Assembly: GCF_947498345.1 (NCBI RefSeq)
Contig: NZ_CANMJY010000008.1
Span: forward strand, 124,001 to 188,000
Origin: an uncultured Winogradskyella sp.
GTDB taxonomy: Bacteria; Bacteroidota; Bacteroidia; Flavobacteriales; Flavobacteriaceae
Direction: 5' to 3'
DNA length: 64,000 nt
The notes beneath the pieces are model-generated. The model saw nothing but the letters and a program-made list of their open reading frames with translations. It did not search any database and had not been told where the DNA came from. A program made the position numbers and the translations under genes. Each line of letters begins with the position of its first letter. Position 1 is the stretch's first letter. This document shows, piece after piece, positions 8,636 to 19,400 of the stretch.

Positions 8636-9988
8636 TTAAAAGAACTTTTTCACCTCATCAAAATCCAAACCACCATAATTACCAGAACTCATTAAAAGCA
8701 GGGATTTGTTGTCAAAATTTTGCGAGAACAGAAAATCTTTAAAATCGTCTGGGTTGGTATAGATAATTAAATCCTCACGTTCAAAAGCTGTTGCGATTTG
8801 CTCGTGAGTTACTTCTTCTAACTTTTTAATTTCTACAGCATGAGGTGAGTAAAATACAACGGCAACATCAGCAACGTCTAAAGCCCCTTTATATTCTTTT
8901 AAAAATTCGGCGTTTAAACTACTGTAAGTATGCAATTCTAAACACGCCACTAAAGTTCTATCACTATACTGTTCTTTAACCGCTTTAGTTGTAGCTTCTA
9001 CTTTACTAGGTGAATGTGCAAAATCTTTATAAGCAACACTTTTAGAATTCTCGGCAATTTTTTCTAAGCGTTTACTTGCTCCTTTAAAGGTAGAAATGGC
9101 CTCGTAAAAATCGTCTTCGTCAATACCCATATGCTGGCAAATCCATTTGGCTCCAGCTAAGTTATTAAGGTTATGTGCTCCAAATACCTCAATTGGCATT
9201 GGCCCTTCAGGTGTTTCTAATAGGGTTTCACCATTTTCAACGGTGTATTCTGGTGTTTGGTAGGCAATCTTTCTTATCTGGTTTTCTGAAGCCTCCACGA
9301 CGCGCTTCACCTCAGCATCTTCTTCATTGTAATTAATGCTTCCTCCTCTAACAATAGAATCTACAAAAATGCTAAACTGCTCAACATAATTCTCGTAAGT
9401 AGGAAACACATTAATATGGTCCCAGGCAATACCACTTAACAAGGCAATATTAGGCTTGTACAAGTGAAATTTTGGTCGTCTGTCTATTGGAGAACTCAAA
9501 TACTCATCTCCTTCTAAGACCATAAAATCATTATCTTCCGTAAGTTTTACCATCACATCAAAACCTTCGAGCTGTGCTCCAACCATATAATCCACGTCGC
9601 AATCGTGATAATGCATCACATGCAAGATCATTGAGGTAATGGTCGTCTTTCCGTGACTTCCACCAATAACAACACGTGTTTTATTCTTGGCTTGTTCATA
9701 CAAAAATTCAGGATAGCTATAAATTTTCAAACCCAATTCTTGAGCTTTAAGCAATTCTGGGTTATCTGCTTTAGCATGCATCCCCAAAACAATGGCATCT
9801 AAATTGGGTGTTATTTTTTCTGGATACCAACCAAAAGCTTTTGGCAATAGTCCTTTGGCTTCTAATCTTGACTTTGAAGGGTTAAAAATTTCGTCATCAC
9901 TTCCTGTGACTTTATAACCTTTATGATGAAGAGCTAGAGCTAAATTGTGCATCGCGGCACCACCAATAGCAATAAAATGTACGTTCAT
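8636..9988 (-). CDS. mpl: UDP-N-acetylmuramate:L-Ala-gamma-D-Glu-meso-DAP ligase (Mpl), Mur ligase family
   Basis: 450 residues, normal Mpl length. The N-terminal Rossmann region begins MNVHFIAIGGAAMHNLALAL, and the Mur ligase ATP-binding loop GGSHGKTTITSMI lies near residues 108-120. Further blocks are LEGDEYLSSPIDRRPKF, AWDHINVFPTYENYVEQF and CLELHTYSSLNAEFL. Mpl rejoins recycled murein tripeptide to UDP-MurNAc in the cytoplasm, bypassing MurC/D/E. The peptide specificity is inferred from family resemblance. It lies 19 bases upstream of the interrupted TlpA-type gene on the same strand. Confidence 0.88.
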   Translation of the reverse strand: MNVHFIAIGGAAMHNLALALHHKGYKVTGSDDEIFNPSKSRLEAKGLLPKAFGWYPEKITPNLDAIVLGMHAKADNPELLKAQELGLKIYSYPEFLYEQAKNKTRVVIGGSHGKTTITSMILHVMHYHDCDVDYMVGAQLEGFDVMVKLTEDNDFMVLEGDEYLSSPIDRRPKFHLYKPNIALLSGIAWDHINVFPTYENYVEQFSIFVDSIVRGGSINYNEEDAEVKRVVEASENQIRKIAYQTPEYTVENGETLLETPEGPMPIEVFGAHNLNNLAGAKWICQHMGIDEDDFYEAISTFKGASKRLEKIAENSKSVAYKDFAHSPSKVEATTKAVKEQYSDRTLVACLELHTYSSLNAEFLKEYKGALDVADVAVVFYSPHAVEIKKLEEVTHEQIATAFEREDLIIYTNPDDFKDFLFSQNFDNKSLLLMSSGNYGGLDFDEVKKFF

Positions 9989-10076
9989 AGTATCCTTAAA
10001 TAAGTGTTGTAAAAATACTATAAGTTTTTTGAAAAGGGAAGAACAATAAATATATCTAAAATGTCTGGCAGAGCCT

Positions 10077-10120
10077 AGTCGAAGCCATTTGAATCTATAA
10101 CTTAACTAAGTACTTCGACT
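10077..10120. repeat. short inverted repeat, REP-like
   Basis: Arms AGTCGAAG (10077-10084) and CTTCGACT (10113-10120) flank a 28-base AT-rich spacer, between mpl and the TolC-type gene. The same word family (GAGCGCAGTC/GACTGCGCTC) forms a longer inverted repeat at 62802-62844, and similar words are common as dispersed intergenic repeats in Flavobacteriaceae. It may also serve as a weak transcript end; no clear T-run follows. Confidence 0.45.
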
Positions 10121-10148
10121 GTACTAAGTGTAGCATCAGAAACACATT

Positions 10149-11552
10149 TTATAACTCAGGATTTACTGCTAAACTATTAAACAATTTTGCTTTTGTGCTA
10201 AAAAACTTATTCTGAATTTCTATTGCTTTTAACTGTCCATCAATAAGCTTAGATTCTCGTGAGTTAACCAAAAACAATGAACTTTCACCCAATTCAAACT
10301 TACGTTCTTCAGCTTGAAGCATACGCTCGTAATCCGTAACCATTTGAAGCGTTATTTCATTTTGAGCAACATACGATTCTAGCTCTTGCTTTAAAGCATC
10401 AATCTTATTCTTCAAGGTAACACGTGTAGCACCAATTTCAAACTCAGTATCTCTTTGCTTTATTCTTGCTAACTTTAAATCTCCACGTTCTTTCCTTAAA
10501 AATAGCGGAAAGCTGACATTTAAACCTCCTTTATATTCTGCTGTATTAAATGTCCTTGCCACATCTGGAGTCTCTGTTAAAAAGTTATACTCAACATCTA
10601 TTCTAGGCAATAACCGGTTTGCTTTTAAGCGCGAATCGACTTCTAAGCCCTGTAACTTATAATCCAAGGATAATATCTTTGGGTGTGATTCTATAATAGC
10701 CTCATCGGTTTGTAACTGATTGATATTAAACGTAGCATCTACTATTGGCTCAGTGTCTACATCTGGAATAACATCTGGTTGCAATTCTACCGGTATATTA
10801 TTTTCTAACCATAAAAAGTTAGAGAGCTCTAAAGCTGCTTTCATCAACTTTACTTTAGATTGCTCTAAACTTAGCTTTCTGTTATTTAAGGCAATTCTGG
10901 CTTCAGTAGCATCAATTTCTGCATTTTCACCTACCTCAACTCCTTTAACAATACCTCTATAACGCAATTCTGCATTGATCAAAAAGTTTTCGAATAACTT
11001 TAATTCATTGTAGGCTTGCAGCCACTCAAAATACACAAGCGATGCTTCAAACAAAATGTTGTTTATATAAATATCGCGATCTGCCTTGGCTTGTTCTCTA
11101 AATAATCTGGCTTGTTTTAAAGCAGCCATTCTATCATTAATCCATAGACCTTGACCCAAAGGAACAGAAACACCAGCGCTATATAGACCATCATCTGGTA
11201 CAAAAGCTTCGGGATTTAAAAAATCTCCTGAGTTTTCCTCGAATGTTCCTTTCAATTCTACACCAAACCAAGTCGGAATTTTAAAAGTACCATTGAGCCT
11301 ATCAAAATATTCAGTGTTTTTAAACTTCTTTCTATCATAATCAATTTCGAGTTTTGGATCAAAAGCACCTCTGGACTTCATTAGTTTAGCCTGACTCTCA
11401 TCTATCACTAATTGAGCCTGCTTAACAATAGGATGAAACTTTTTTACAAAACCTAAATACTCATCAAAACGAAGTACTTTATCTAAACTTTCATTTTGAG
11501 AAAATCCCATAAAACTGAAACTGACGAGTAATCCTATAAACCTTAGTCTCAT
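10149..11552 (-). CDS. TolC family outer-membrane efflux protein
   Basis: 467 residues with a signal peptide (MRLRFIGLLVSFSFMGFSQ). Two long helical, Gln/Glu/Leu-rich blocks (about 155-250 and 350-450) separated by beta-rich segments match the TolC/OEP repeat layout. It is the last gene of a four-gene run TetR-ABC-HlyD-TolC and directly abuts the HlyD stop codon with no gap, so translation is likely coupled. It should form the outer-membrane channel for the exporter upstream. The substrate is not apparent. Confidence 0.88.
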   Translation of the reverse strand: MRLRFIGLLVSFSFMGFSQNESLDKVLRFDEYLGFVKKFHPIVKQAQLVIDESQAKLMKSRGAFDPKLEIDYDRKKFKNTEYFDRLNGTFKIPTWFGVELKGTFEENSGDFLNPEAFVPDDGLYSAGVSVPLGQGLWINDRMAALKQARLFREQAKADRDIYINNILFEASLVYFEWLQAYNELKLFENFLINAELRYRGIVKGVEVGENAEIDATEARIALNNRKLSLEQSKVKLMKAALELSNFLWLENNIPVELQPDVIPDVDTEPIVDATFNINQLQTDEAIIESHPKILSLDYKLQGLEVDSRLKANRLLPRIDVEYNFLTETPDVARTFNTAEYKGGLNVSFPLFLRKERGDLKLARIKQRDTEFEIGATRVTLKNKIDALKQELESYVAQNEITLQMVTDYERMLQAEERKFELGESSLFLVNSRESKLIDGQLKAIEIQNKFFSTKAKLFNSLAVNPEL

Positions 11553-12911
11553 TTAATGTCCTTTTTTAGTTTTTGCTTTAGTAGCTCCCTCTGGTTGGTA
11601 ATAATTAGGAGGAAAACCATTTAACTGTCTCCACAATTCAAACCAGATTGGCACATCGTCTAACAATGCCATTGTAAATGCTCCTGAGCCAGCTCTAATG
11701 TCTTTAGGCCATTTATGATCATCCTCATCTGGTGCCAGCAGAACTCTAAATCTACCGTTATCGCTAATAAAATTCTCTATAGCAACAACTTTTGCACCAT
11801 AAGTTCCGTAAGAAATATTTGGCCAACCACTAAAGACAATTGCAGGCCAACCATCAAATTGAACTCTTACTTTTTCACCTAAATGCAATAATGGTAAGTC
11901 TATTGGCTCTACAAAGGTTTCTACAGCTAAATCTACCTGAGCTGGCATAATACCAACTAAGGATTCTCCTTCCTTAAAGGTCTGTCCTACTCCACCTCGC
12001 AATGCCTTGTTGATATAACCATCGTAAGGAGCTGTTACAAACTGTAGTGCATTTCGCATTTTATAATTAGAATATTGGTTGTCTAATTTTGTCACTTGAG
12101 CTTCAGTATCGAATTGACTAGACTGTGCCGTAAACTTATCACTCTGCGCTTTTGAAATTTTATCTGCATAAGAAGCCGTAACTCGAGATATTTCTACCTC
12201 AGCATTGATCACTTCATTTTTACTGGTCAATAATTTATTTTCTTGAGAAATTAATTTGGCTTCTGTTTCCTGAAGCTTTAATCGCTTATCTTCTACATCT
12301 CGTGTCGCTTTAAAACCTTCTTCTTTAAGTGTTACTGTTCGATCAAATTGACGCTGAGCAATTTGCTTGTTTGTCTTTGCTGCTTCAAAATCAATGCTAT
12401 CGCTTTGTACCTTTAGCTTAGATTGTAATAATTTATTTCTAGCTTGTTCTAATTTTAAGCCACGTTCATTAACCAATGCAGCAATTTGCCTATCCAAAGC
12501 TCTTACTTTTTCTTCGTAAGAACCAACAGATTGTGCTTTGGCATCACGTTGCTGAGCTGTTCGCTCCACTAAATTAGGATCAAAGTACTCGCTTTTTATT
12601 TCTGAGATTTTCATAATTGTATCCCCTTTAGCTACAAAATCTCCTTCGCGTACAAACCACTGCTCTATTCTACCTGGAATCGGAGATTGAATGGTTTGAG
12701 GTCGTTGATCTGGAGTTAAGGTGGTAACATTACCTCTACCTGTAATATTTTGTGTCCAAGGCAGAAATAAAATGATTACACCTATAATAGCAAAGGCCCC
12801 TAAAAAACGATTAAAATATTTATAGTATCTACCGTTAAAGACACGCTTGCTTGATTTATAAGTTGAAAGGTCAACTTTTTTATTCAATGGGTTATTCGAA
12901 ATATTCAACAT
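11553..12911 (-). CDS. HlyD family periplasmic adaptor
   Basis: 452 residues. One transmembrane helix near residues 35-55 (FLGAFAIIGVIILFLPW), a lipoyl-like half (GRIEQWFVREGDFVAKGDTIMKI, about 80-105), a long coiled coil (about 130-270), the second lipoyl half and a beta-barrel domain (VRVQFDGWPAIVFSGWP). This is the layout of type I secretion/efflux adaptors. It sits between the ABC protein (11 bases upstream) and the TolC-type gene, with which it abuts. It should link the inner-membrane ABC protein to the outer-membrane channel. Confidence 0.9.
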   Translation of the reverse strand: MLNISNNPLNKKVDLSTYKSSKRVFNGRYYKYFNRFLGAFAIIGVIILFLPWTQNITGRGNVTTLTPDQRPQTIQSPIPGRIEQWFVREGDFVAKGDTIMKISEIKSEYFDPNLVERTAQQRDAKAQSVGSYEEKVRALDRQIAALVNERGLKLEQARNKLLQSKLKVQSDSIDFEAAKTNKQIAQRQFDRTVTLKEEGFKATRDVEDKRLKLQETEAKLISQENKLLTSKNEVINAEVEISRVTASYADKISKAQSDKFTAQSSQFDTEAQVTKLDNQYSNYKMRNALQFVTAPYDGYINKALRGGVGQTFKEGESLVGIMPAQVDLAVETFVEPIDLPLLHLGEKVRVQFDGWPAIVFSGWPNISYGTYGAKVVAIENFISDNGRFRVLLAPDEDDHKWPKDIRAGSGAFTMALLDDVPIWFELWRQLNGFPPNYYQPEGATKAKTKKGH

Positions 12912-12922
12912 AGCTGTTCTTT

Positions 12923-14584
12923 TTAGATAATTTCACCATTATTTAAAGTTATGACATCTGTACAATCACTAGCCCAATCTTTATTAAAGCTTGCAACAAT
13001 CAATGCCCATGGATTTTCTGGCGATGTTAATGCTTTAATTATACGTTTGGCCTCAGATGCTTCAAAATGTTCTAAAGGCTCTTCGAGCACTAATACTTTA
13101 GGCTTTTTTAGAATTGCCCTGGCTAAAATAATTTTCTTTGCAACTGTAAAAGACATTTGTTTACCTTCAGGATAAATAATTGTATCTAACCCATTTTCTG
13201 TTTGTTTAATATATTCTCGTAAGCCAACAATCTCTATAACTTTATTGATCTCGGCTTCTGTAATATCTTTATTAACTAACGTAAGGTTATCTTTTATACT
13301 ACCTTCAAACGGTGTCTCTTCTGCCAACGATAACCCTAAACAAGATCTATAGTTATTAAGGTGTATATTTTGAAGTGATTCATCATTAACAAATATTCGG
13401 CCTTTTGTAGGGTGAATAATTCCAGAAATCATTCTAAGCAAACTCGATTTACCCGAACCGCTTGGACCTTGAATTAAAACACGACTCGATGGATGGATTG
13501 TAATTGACACATTATTTAATATAGGTTGAGCTCTATTTGGTACTTCGTAAGTCACATTATCAAATTCAATTTTTAAATGCTCAGCAGTATCAACTTCAAT
13601 TCCATCTTGTGGTTCTAATTTTTTATCTACTACCTGTCCCATTTTCTCTAAAGAGGTTAAAACATCATAAAATGATTCTAATCCTAAGATGAGTTTTTCT
13701 ACAGATGCGATAACCAATAAAATAATGATTTCTGCTGCAACGAACTGACCTATATTCATTTCCTGGCTAAGCACCAAGAGTCCACCAATAACTAAAAGAC
13801 CAGCAGTTACAATGACTTTAAAACCTACCATCTGTATAAATTGAATTATCAGAATCTTAAAGTGGTTTTCCCTGGCTTTTAAGTAGCCATCTACCAGTTT
13901 GTCGTTTTTATCCAAGGCCAGAGAGGTGCTGCCAGAAATCTTAAAACTTGTAATAGCTCTAGCTACTTCTTGAATCCAATGTGCCACCATATACTTCTTC
14001 TTAGATTCAATTAAGCTTGTATACATTCCCTTTTGAATGGTAAACTTAAAAACGATATAAATCAGCAAGATTAAAAGAAAGCCAAATGCTATAAAAAATG
14101 GATGATAAAACGATAACAATATCAATGCAAATACAATCTGTAAGACTGCAGCAGGTACATCGATAAGTAATTTAGCCAATCCTTTCTGAACAGTTAGTAC
14201 ATCAAAGAAGCGATTTGCTAACTCTGGCGGATAATAGTTACGCAATTCGTTCATTTTTATCTTTGGAAAGCGATATGTAAACTCAAAAGAAGCTCTCATA
14301 AAAATACGTTGTTGTACAGTTTCTATAATTCGCATCTGCATAAGCTGTAATATGCCCACAAAAACGACTCCTAGAGTGACTAAAATAACCAGCACTATCC
14401 ATGATGTGCTAACTTGTGCACCTTGTATTAAATTGATAATTGCCTGAATACCTAATGGTAATGTAAGACTAATTAATCCTGAAAATACTGCATAGTAGAT
14501 TACTTGCAATAAATCCTTTTTTTCTAATCTTAAAATTCCCAGGAAACGTTGCCAAGGTGTTAGAAGAGGTTTATCTTGATTCAT
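12923..14584 (-). CDS. ABC transporter, permease-ATPase fusion with degenerate ATPase motifs
   Basis: 553 residues. The membrane domain spans about 1-310 (six hydrophobic segments). The nucleotide-binding domain follows with an intact Walker A (GPSGSGKSS). Other motifs are abnormal: the Q-loop reads LSLAEETPFEG without the Gln, the LSGGQ signature reads MSFTVAKK, Walker B reads VLVLEEPLEHFE (Glu in place of the Walker B Asp), and the switch His region reads IVASFNKDW with no His. ATP binding is plausible, but normal hydrolysis is doubtful. Overlaps the tetR 3' end by 14 bases and is followed by HlyD and TolC genes. A homodimer of such subunits would be unusual. Confidence 0.8.
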   Translation of the reverse strand: MNQDKPLLTPWQRFLGILRLEKKDLLQVIYYAVFSGLISLTLPLGIQAIINLIQGAQVSTSWIVLVILVTLGVVFVGILQLMQMRIIETVQQRIFMRASFEFTYRFPKIKMNELRNYYPPELANRFFDVLTVQKGLAKLLIDVPAAVLQIVFALILLSFYHPFFIAFGFLLILLIYIVFKFTIQKGMYTSLIESKKKYMVAHWIQEVARAITSFKISGSTSLALDKNDKLVDGYLKARENHFKILIIQFIQMVGFKVIVTAGLLVIGGLLVLSQEMNIGQFVAAEIIILLVIASVEKLILGLESFYDVLTSLEKMGQVVDKKLEPQDGIEVDTAEHLKIEFDNVTYEVPNRAQPILNNVSITIHPSSRVLIQGPSGSGKSSLLRMISGIIHPTKGRIFVNDESLQNIHLNNYRSCLGLSLAEETPFEGSIKDNLTLVNKDITEAEINKVIEIVGLREYIKQTENGLDTIIYPEGKQMSFTVAKKIILARAILKKPKVLVLEEPLEHFEASEAKRIIKALTSPENPWALIVASFNKDWASDCTDVITLNNGEII

Positions 14585-15263
14585 CTGTTGTTGTCTTTAA
14601 AACGTTTTGAGTTAGGTTGATAAAAAATTCGGTTGGAGTGACATCTTTACCACAGTCTGTGATTGAACTAAAATGTGCCTTTAAAAAATGCTGATGCAAT
14701 GCACCTTCTACGATAGTACTAGCGAGACTCGACGGAAACTTATAATCAGGATCTACCTTGTTAATAAATTCACTTAAACGTTTAATGAGCCTTTTGTATA
14801 CCACAAAATAGCCTTCTTTGTTTTCGCTATCTACCTCCTTTGTTAAGTAAGATTTAGAATATTCATTAATAATAATTCTATTTAACACTACTTCATTAAT
14901 ATGAGTAAAGGCTATATCTTCTTTAATGGTTCTTGTAACTATATCTATTGCTTTATGTAATTGCAATTTATTATCTGGCACATTGTGGGTAGCAAAAACC
15001 AGTTGATATTCTATCCATGCCCAATACCAAGATGTAAGATATAAAAGTAGCTTATGCTTACTCTCAAAATAACGGTAAATAGAACTTTCATTTGACCCGA
15101 TCTTATTCCCTAGTTTTTTGAATGTAAAACTGTCGAAACCTATTTCATCGATCAACAAAATACTATGTCCAATGATACGCTTACCTAAATCTGATGATTC
15201 TGGATCTTTAATAAAGATTTTATCAGGAACTGATATTTTTAAATTTGACAGTAAATTAATCAT
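14571..15263 (-). CDS. TetR/AcrR family transcriptional regulator
   Basis: About 230 residues. The helix-turn-helix is seen as DEIGFDSFTFKKLGNKIGSNESSIYRYFESKHKLLLYL (residues about 40-77 when started at 15263), the classic TetR pattern with SxxSIYRYF in the recognition helix. The rest is an all-helical ligand domain. A longer frame reaches 15284 but begins with TTG; I prefer the ATG at 15261-15263. It is first in an operon with the ABC, HlyD and TolC genes, so it probably represses them and itself. A 29-base palindrome lies immediately upstream. Confidence 0.85.
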   Translation of the reverse strand: MINLLSNLKISVPDKIFIKDPESSDLGKRIIGHSILLIDEIGFDSFTFKKLGNKIGSNESSIYRYFESKHKLLLYLTSWYWAWIEYQLVFATHNVPDNKLQLHKAIDIVTRTIKEDIAFTHINEVVLNRIIINEYSKSYLTKEVDSENKEGYFVVYKRLIKRLSEFINKVDPDYKFPSSLASTIVEGALHQHFLKAHFSSITDCGKDVTPTEFFINLTQNVLKTTTDESR

Positions 15264-15281
15264 GATTAAAATATTTGGTTT

Positions 15282-15310
15282 CAAATATAATAGTAATACT
15301 ATTAATTTTG
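15282..15310. promoter_or_regulatory. candidate TetR operator overlapping the tetR promoter
   Basis: A 29-base odd palindrome centred at 15296. The central 17 bases (15288-15304) are perfectly self-complementary around one base, with the core AATAGTA-A-TACTATT, and the outer four bases on each side (CAAA/TTTG) also match; only two pairs mismatch. Read on the minus strand, its proximal end (15289-15282) is TATATTTG, a match to the Bacteroidota -7 box TAnnTTTG, about 20 bases before the ATG. Position and symmetry fit autoregulation by the adjacent TetR protein. Confidence 0.65.
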
Positions 15311-15380
15311 CATATTTAACAAATATTTAAGTCATTAATAATTTTAATGATTTACATAAATAATATTTATACGTACGATA

Positions 15381-16334
15381 CTAAAGCCTGTAAATACTAG
15401 ATTTTTCCTCTTTAAAGACTTTAATTTTTGGTAACCCAGCAATGGCTTTATCAATCCATTTAAGGGCTTCTGTCTTATTATTTTTGTGTTTGTAGATTTG
15501 TGCTAAACGATAATAAGCCCAAGCTTTAGGCACTCCATCTTTGGCAGAATGATTAGACAAATAGGTCTTTAGGCACTTCTCACCTTTATCTAATTGCAAG
15601 TTGTAATCCGCACAAACTTTGCCAATCTGATAATGCATAGCATTACGTTGTAATTTTTGCTGAGCTTCCTCTAGATTATCGATGGCTTTATTTGGTTTTC
15701 CCTGTTTTTCATAAAACGTGGTTAGCTTATCATAACAAGTTACCGAACCACCTACTTTTATAGCTAAGCGGTAGTATTTTTCAGCCAACTCAGGTTCGTC
15801 ATCATATTCATAGACATAACCTTTTGCTAAGTAGCCATCTACTTTTGAAAGCTTTTGGAGTTCGTTAGCATATTTTAGTGCTTTTGAGTTGCTTCCACCC
15901 ACAATACCTGGTAGAGAAACATACAATTCTACTAAAGCCCAACGTGCATCAATATGGTTTGGGTCTAATTCTGCAGCTTTTAAAAAAGCACGTTTTACAT
16001 CACCAATAATCCCCAAAGCTTTAAGTTTACTAATACTTAATGCTTTCATACCTAGAGCGCCACCATACTTATAGTGATAATTGGCATTTGTGGGTTCTTT
16101 TTCTTTGAGTTTTTCGTATTGTTCAATGGCTTCATCCCATTTCTTTTGATGCCCATAAGCATCACCCAAAAGTTCAATAGCTTCTTTATCATTAGGATGA
16201 GATTCTAAAAATGAAACTATTTCATTTTGAGCATTAACAAACGCTTTTTCGGCAATAAAGCTTTGCGCTTTTTCTTTTGAAGTCTGAGAAAAACAAAAGG
16301 ATGATATAAAAAAAATACACAGAAACTTATTCAT
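15381..16334 (-). CDS. exported TPR protein
   Basis: About 317 residues when started at the ATG at 16332-16334, which gives a clean signal peptide (MNKFLCIFFISSFCFSQ); a longer frame reaches a GTG at 16406. The body holds several tetratricopeptide repeats (for example AIELLGDAYGHQKKWDEAIEQYEKL, ANYHYKYGGALGMKAL, YYRLAQIYKHKNNKTEALKW split across the protein). TPR proteins mediate protein contacts; no enzyme domain is present. Divergent from the alpha-2-macroglobulin gene with about 150 bases between the chosen starts. The specific partner is unknown. Confidence 0.8.
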   Translation of the reverse strand: MNKFLCIFFISSFCFSQTSKEKAQSFIAEKAFVNAQNEIVSFLESHPNDKEAIELLGDAYGHQKKWDEAIEQYEKLKEKEPTNANYHYKYGGALGMKALSISKLKALGIIGDVKRAFLKAAELDPNHIDARWALVELYVSLPGIVGGSNSKALKYANELQKLSKVDGYLAKGYVYEYDDEPELAEKYYRLAIKVGGSVTCYDKLTTFYEKQGKPNKAIDNLEEAQQKLQRNAMHYQIGKVCADYNLQLDKGEKCLKTYLSNHSAKDGVPKAWAYYRLAQIYKHKNNKTEALKWIDKAIAGLPKIKVFKEEKSSIYRL

Positions 16335-16484
16335 AGTAATTAGCATTTTTTTACAAAAATACAATTTATTAACGTTCCGTTTCACTCTCAAATTGTGTAA
16401 CTTCACTCATCCAAATAAGAGACTCACTTCTTATTGCTTTTTTTGGAATACCTTTTGAAGGTATTTTGTAGAAAACACATACTG

Positions 16485-19400
16485 ATGAAAAATTATATCT
16501 CTATACTCATGCTTATTTGCTTTGCTTTTTTTTCTAATGCTCAAAATCATTTTGAAAGCCAATGGGAAGCTGTAATCCAATTCGAAAAAGAAGGCCTTAC
16601 CAAAAGTGCTTCGGATTTGGTGGAAAAAATATACCAATCTGCAATCCATAAAAAAGATAAGCAACAACGTATTAAAGCTTTGCTTTACAAAAGCAAATAC
16701 ATGTTAACGCTTCAAGAGGATGCTCAGCTCAATATCGTAAAAGACTTTAAATCTGAAATTGATATTACAGACGATATAGTAACCAAACATTTATTAGAAA
16801 ATATGCTAGCTACATTATACTGGCAATATTTTCAACAAAACCGATATAAGTTTTATAACCGGTCTAAAACAGCAGAAAAAGTTGATGATATAGATTTTAG
16901 AACCTGGGATTTAGAAACGCTTTTCAACGAAATACATCTCTATTATCAACGTTCGCTTAAAAACGGTTTAATGCTTCAGTTAGAATCTCTGGAGAACTAT
17001 AAAATACTTTTAAACGAAGCCAAGAGCTCTAAAATTTACAGACCTACACTTTTTGATTTATTGAGTCATAATGCGCTACAGTTTTATAAAACAAGTGAAA
17101 ATAGTATTACACAACCTGCTTATAAATTTAAAATTGAAGATGAAGCTCTTATCGATAATAGTGAACAATTCATTAATCAAAAGCTTGAATCTAAAGATTC
17201 ATTATCTCTACAGTTAAACGCTTTAAAAATCTATCAGAATCTTTTAAAATTTCATCGTAAGGATAAAGTAAGTAAAGCTTTTGTTAATGTAGATATTGAA
17301 CGCTTAAAGTTTGTTGCTCAACACGCTACTTTTAATCATAAAGAAAATGCATTAGTACAAACTTTAAATGCAAAGGCTAAAGAGCTAAAAGACTCATCGT
17401 TATCAGCTTTATATAATTTTGAAATAGCCACAGTTTATAAAGACTTAGGAAATCTATACAATAGTAATAATAGCCATAAAGAAGTTAAAAATACTTATCG
17501 CTGGAAACTTAAAGATGCTATAGAATTATGTGATACTGTAATTTCAAAATACCCTGAGAGTGATGGAGCCAATCAATGTAAAATTTTAAAACAACAGATA
17601 CTTATATCGAGTTTAAGCATTTATGCTGAAACATATATTCCTATAAATTCAGCATCTCGAATTTTAGTTAACTATAGAAATTTAAAAAGCTTAGATTTTA
17701 AGATTTACAAAGTCAATAAAAGACAGCTAGAAACTTTTAACAAAACCTACAATGTTGGCGATAAAATTAAGTTTTTCAAAAATCTGGATGCGGTAGAGGC
17801 GTTTTCAAGCACTCTAAAATCTGAGGGGGATTATCAAGAACATCGTACTGAAATCATTGTTCCTGAATTAGCAAACGGATTATACCTTATAAAAGCAGAA
17901 ACTGACACAAAAGACAATGTTTTTGCCACTGCGCATATTCAAATCACAGATATGGCATTGGTAGAAAGCGTGCAAAATGATGCGGTATATTACCAACTTA
18001 TCAATAGAATTAACAGCTCACCAATTACCAATGCTAATATTAAGCTAAGCTATAGAAACAATAGAAATAAGACATTCACTAAAAAGTTAAGTACTGACCG
18101 TTTTGGTAAGTTTAAGTTTAATCGAGATAACAACTATTACAGAGCTGTTGAGATAAAAGCAACTTATAATGATGAGATTGCCTTTTTTGGCAACTATCAC
18201 GTAGGTAGAACATACGATCGCAACGTCAATAACGACACACAATACAATGTCTTTTTATTTACTGATCGTAGCATATACAGACCAGGACAGACGGTTTACT
18301 TTAAAGGTATAGCAACCGCTACAAAAGACGAAAAAACAGAAGTCTTCGCCAATAACGCTGCTAAAATAACACTCAAAAATGTAAATGGTGAAGACGTTGG
18401 TGAGCTCATGTTAAAAACCAATGAATTTGGCTCGGTTAGTGGTGAATTTATTTTACCTAACGATGGACTTACAGGCAACTATACTATTGAAATGTTCTCA
18501 GGAACGATTGGTTACACCTATTTTTCAGTAGAAGAATATAAACGTCCAAAGTTTAAACCAGAATTTCAACCGATTGCAGAAACCTATAAAGTCAATGACA
18601 GTATAACTGTAAAAGGCACGGCATTAGCGTTTGCTGGTAGTAATATTACGGATGCTAAGGTCGTTTATCGTGTAAAGCGCCAAGTACAATATCCTGATTG
18701 GTACTATTGGAGACGACCATTTTACAATTCTGAACTACAGGAAATAACATTTGGTGAGACCAAAACAAATGACAAAGGTGAATTTGAAGTGGTTTTTAAA
18801 GCATTACCTGATGAGCGTGTTTCAAAAGACAACCTACCTGTATTTAGATACGAAGTTTCAGCAGATATTACAGATATTAATGGAGAAACCCGTTCAACAA
18901 CTACTATAGTTAATGTTGGATATCACGCTATGACATTAAGCATAGTTGCACCAGAAGTCATTAATAAATCTAAAAAAGACATTACCATTTCTTTACTATC
19001 TCAAAATTTAAATGGTGAAAACGTCCCTGCAAAAGGAACGATTAAAGTCTATAAACTCAACGCACCAAACTATGTATTACGAAACAGACCTTGGAATGCG
19101 CCAGATTATCAGGTTATAACTCAGAACGAATTTAAAAGACTATTCCCTCACGACCCTTATAATAACGAACACCTATTAAATAATTGGGATCGAGGAGAGC
19201 AAGTTTTTAGTGCTGATTTTGATACTGAAAAAGAAAAAACCATCACTTTAAAAAGGTTAAAGAAATGGGACTCTGGAAAGTATATTATTGTCGCTGAAAG
19301 CAAGGATCAATTTGGACAAGACGTAAAGGATAAAGTATACACATCTCTTTATAGTAAAAATGACAAAACCGTTGCAAATCATCAATTATTTGAAGCGTCT

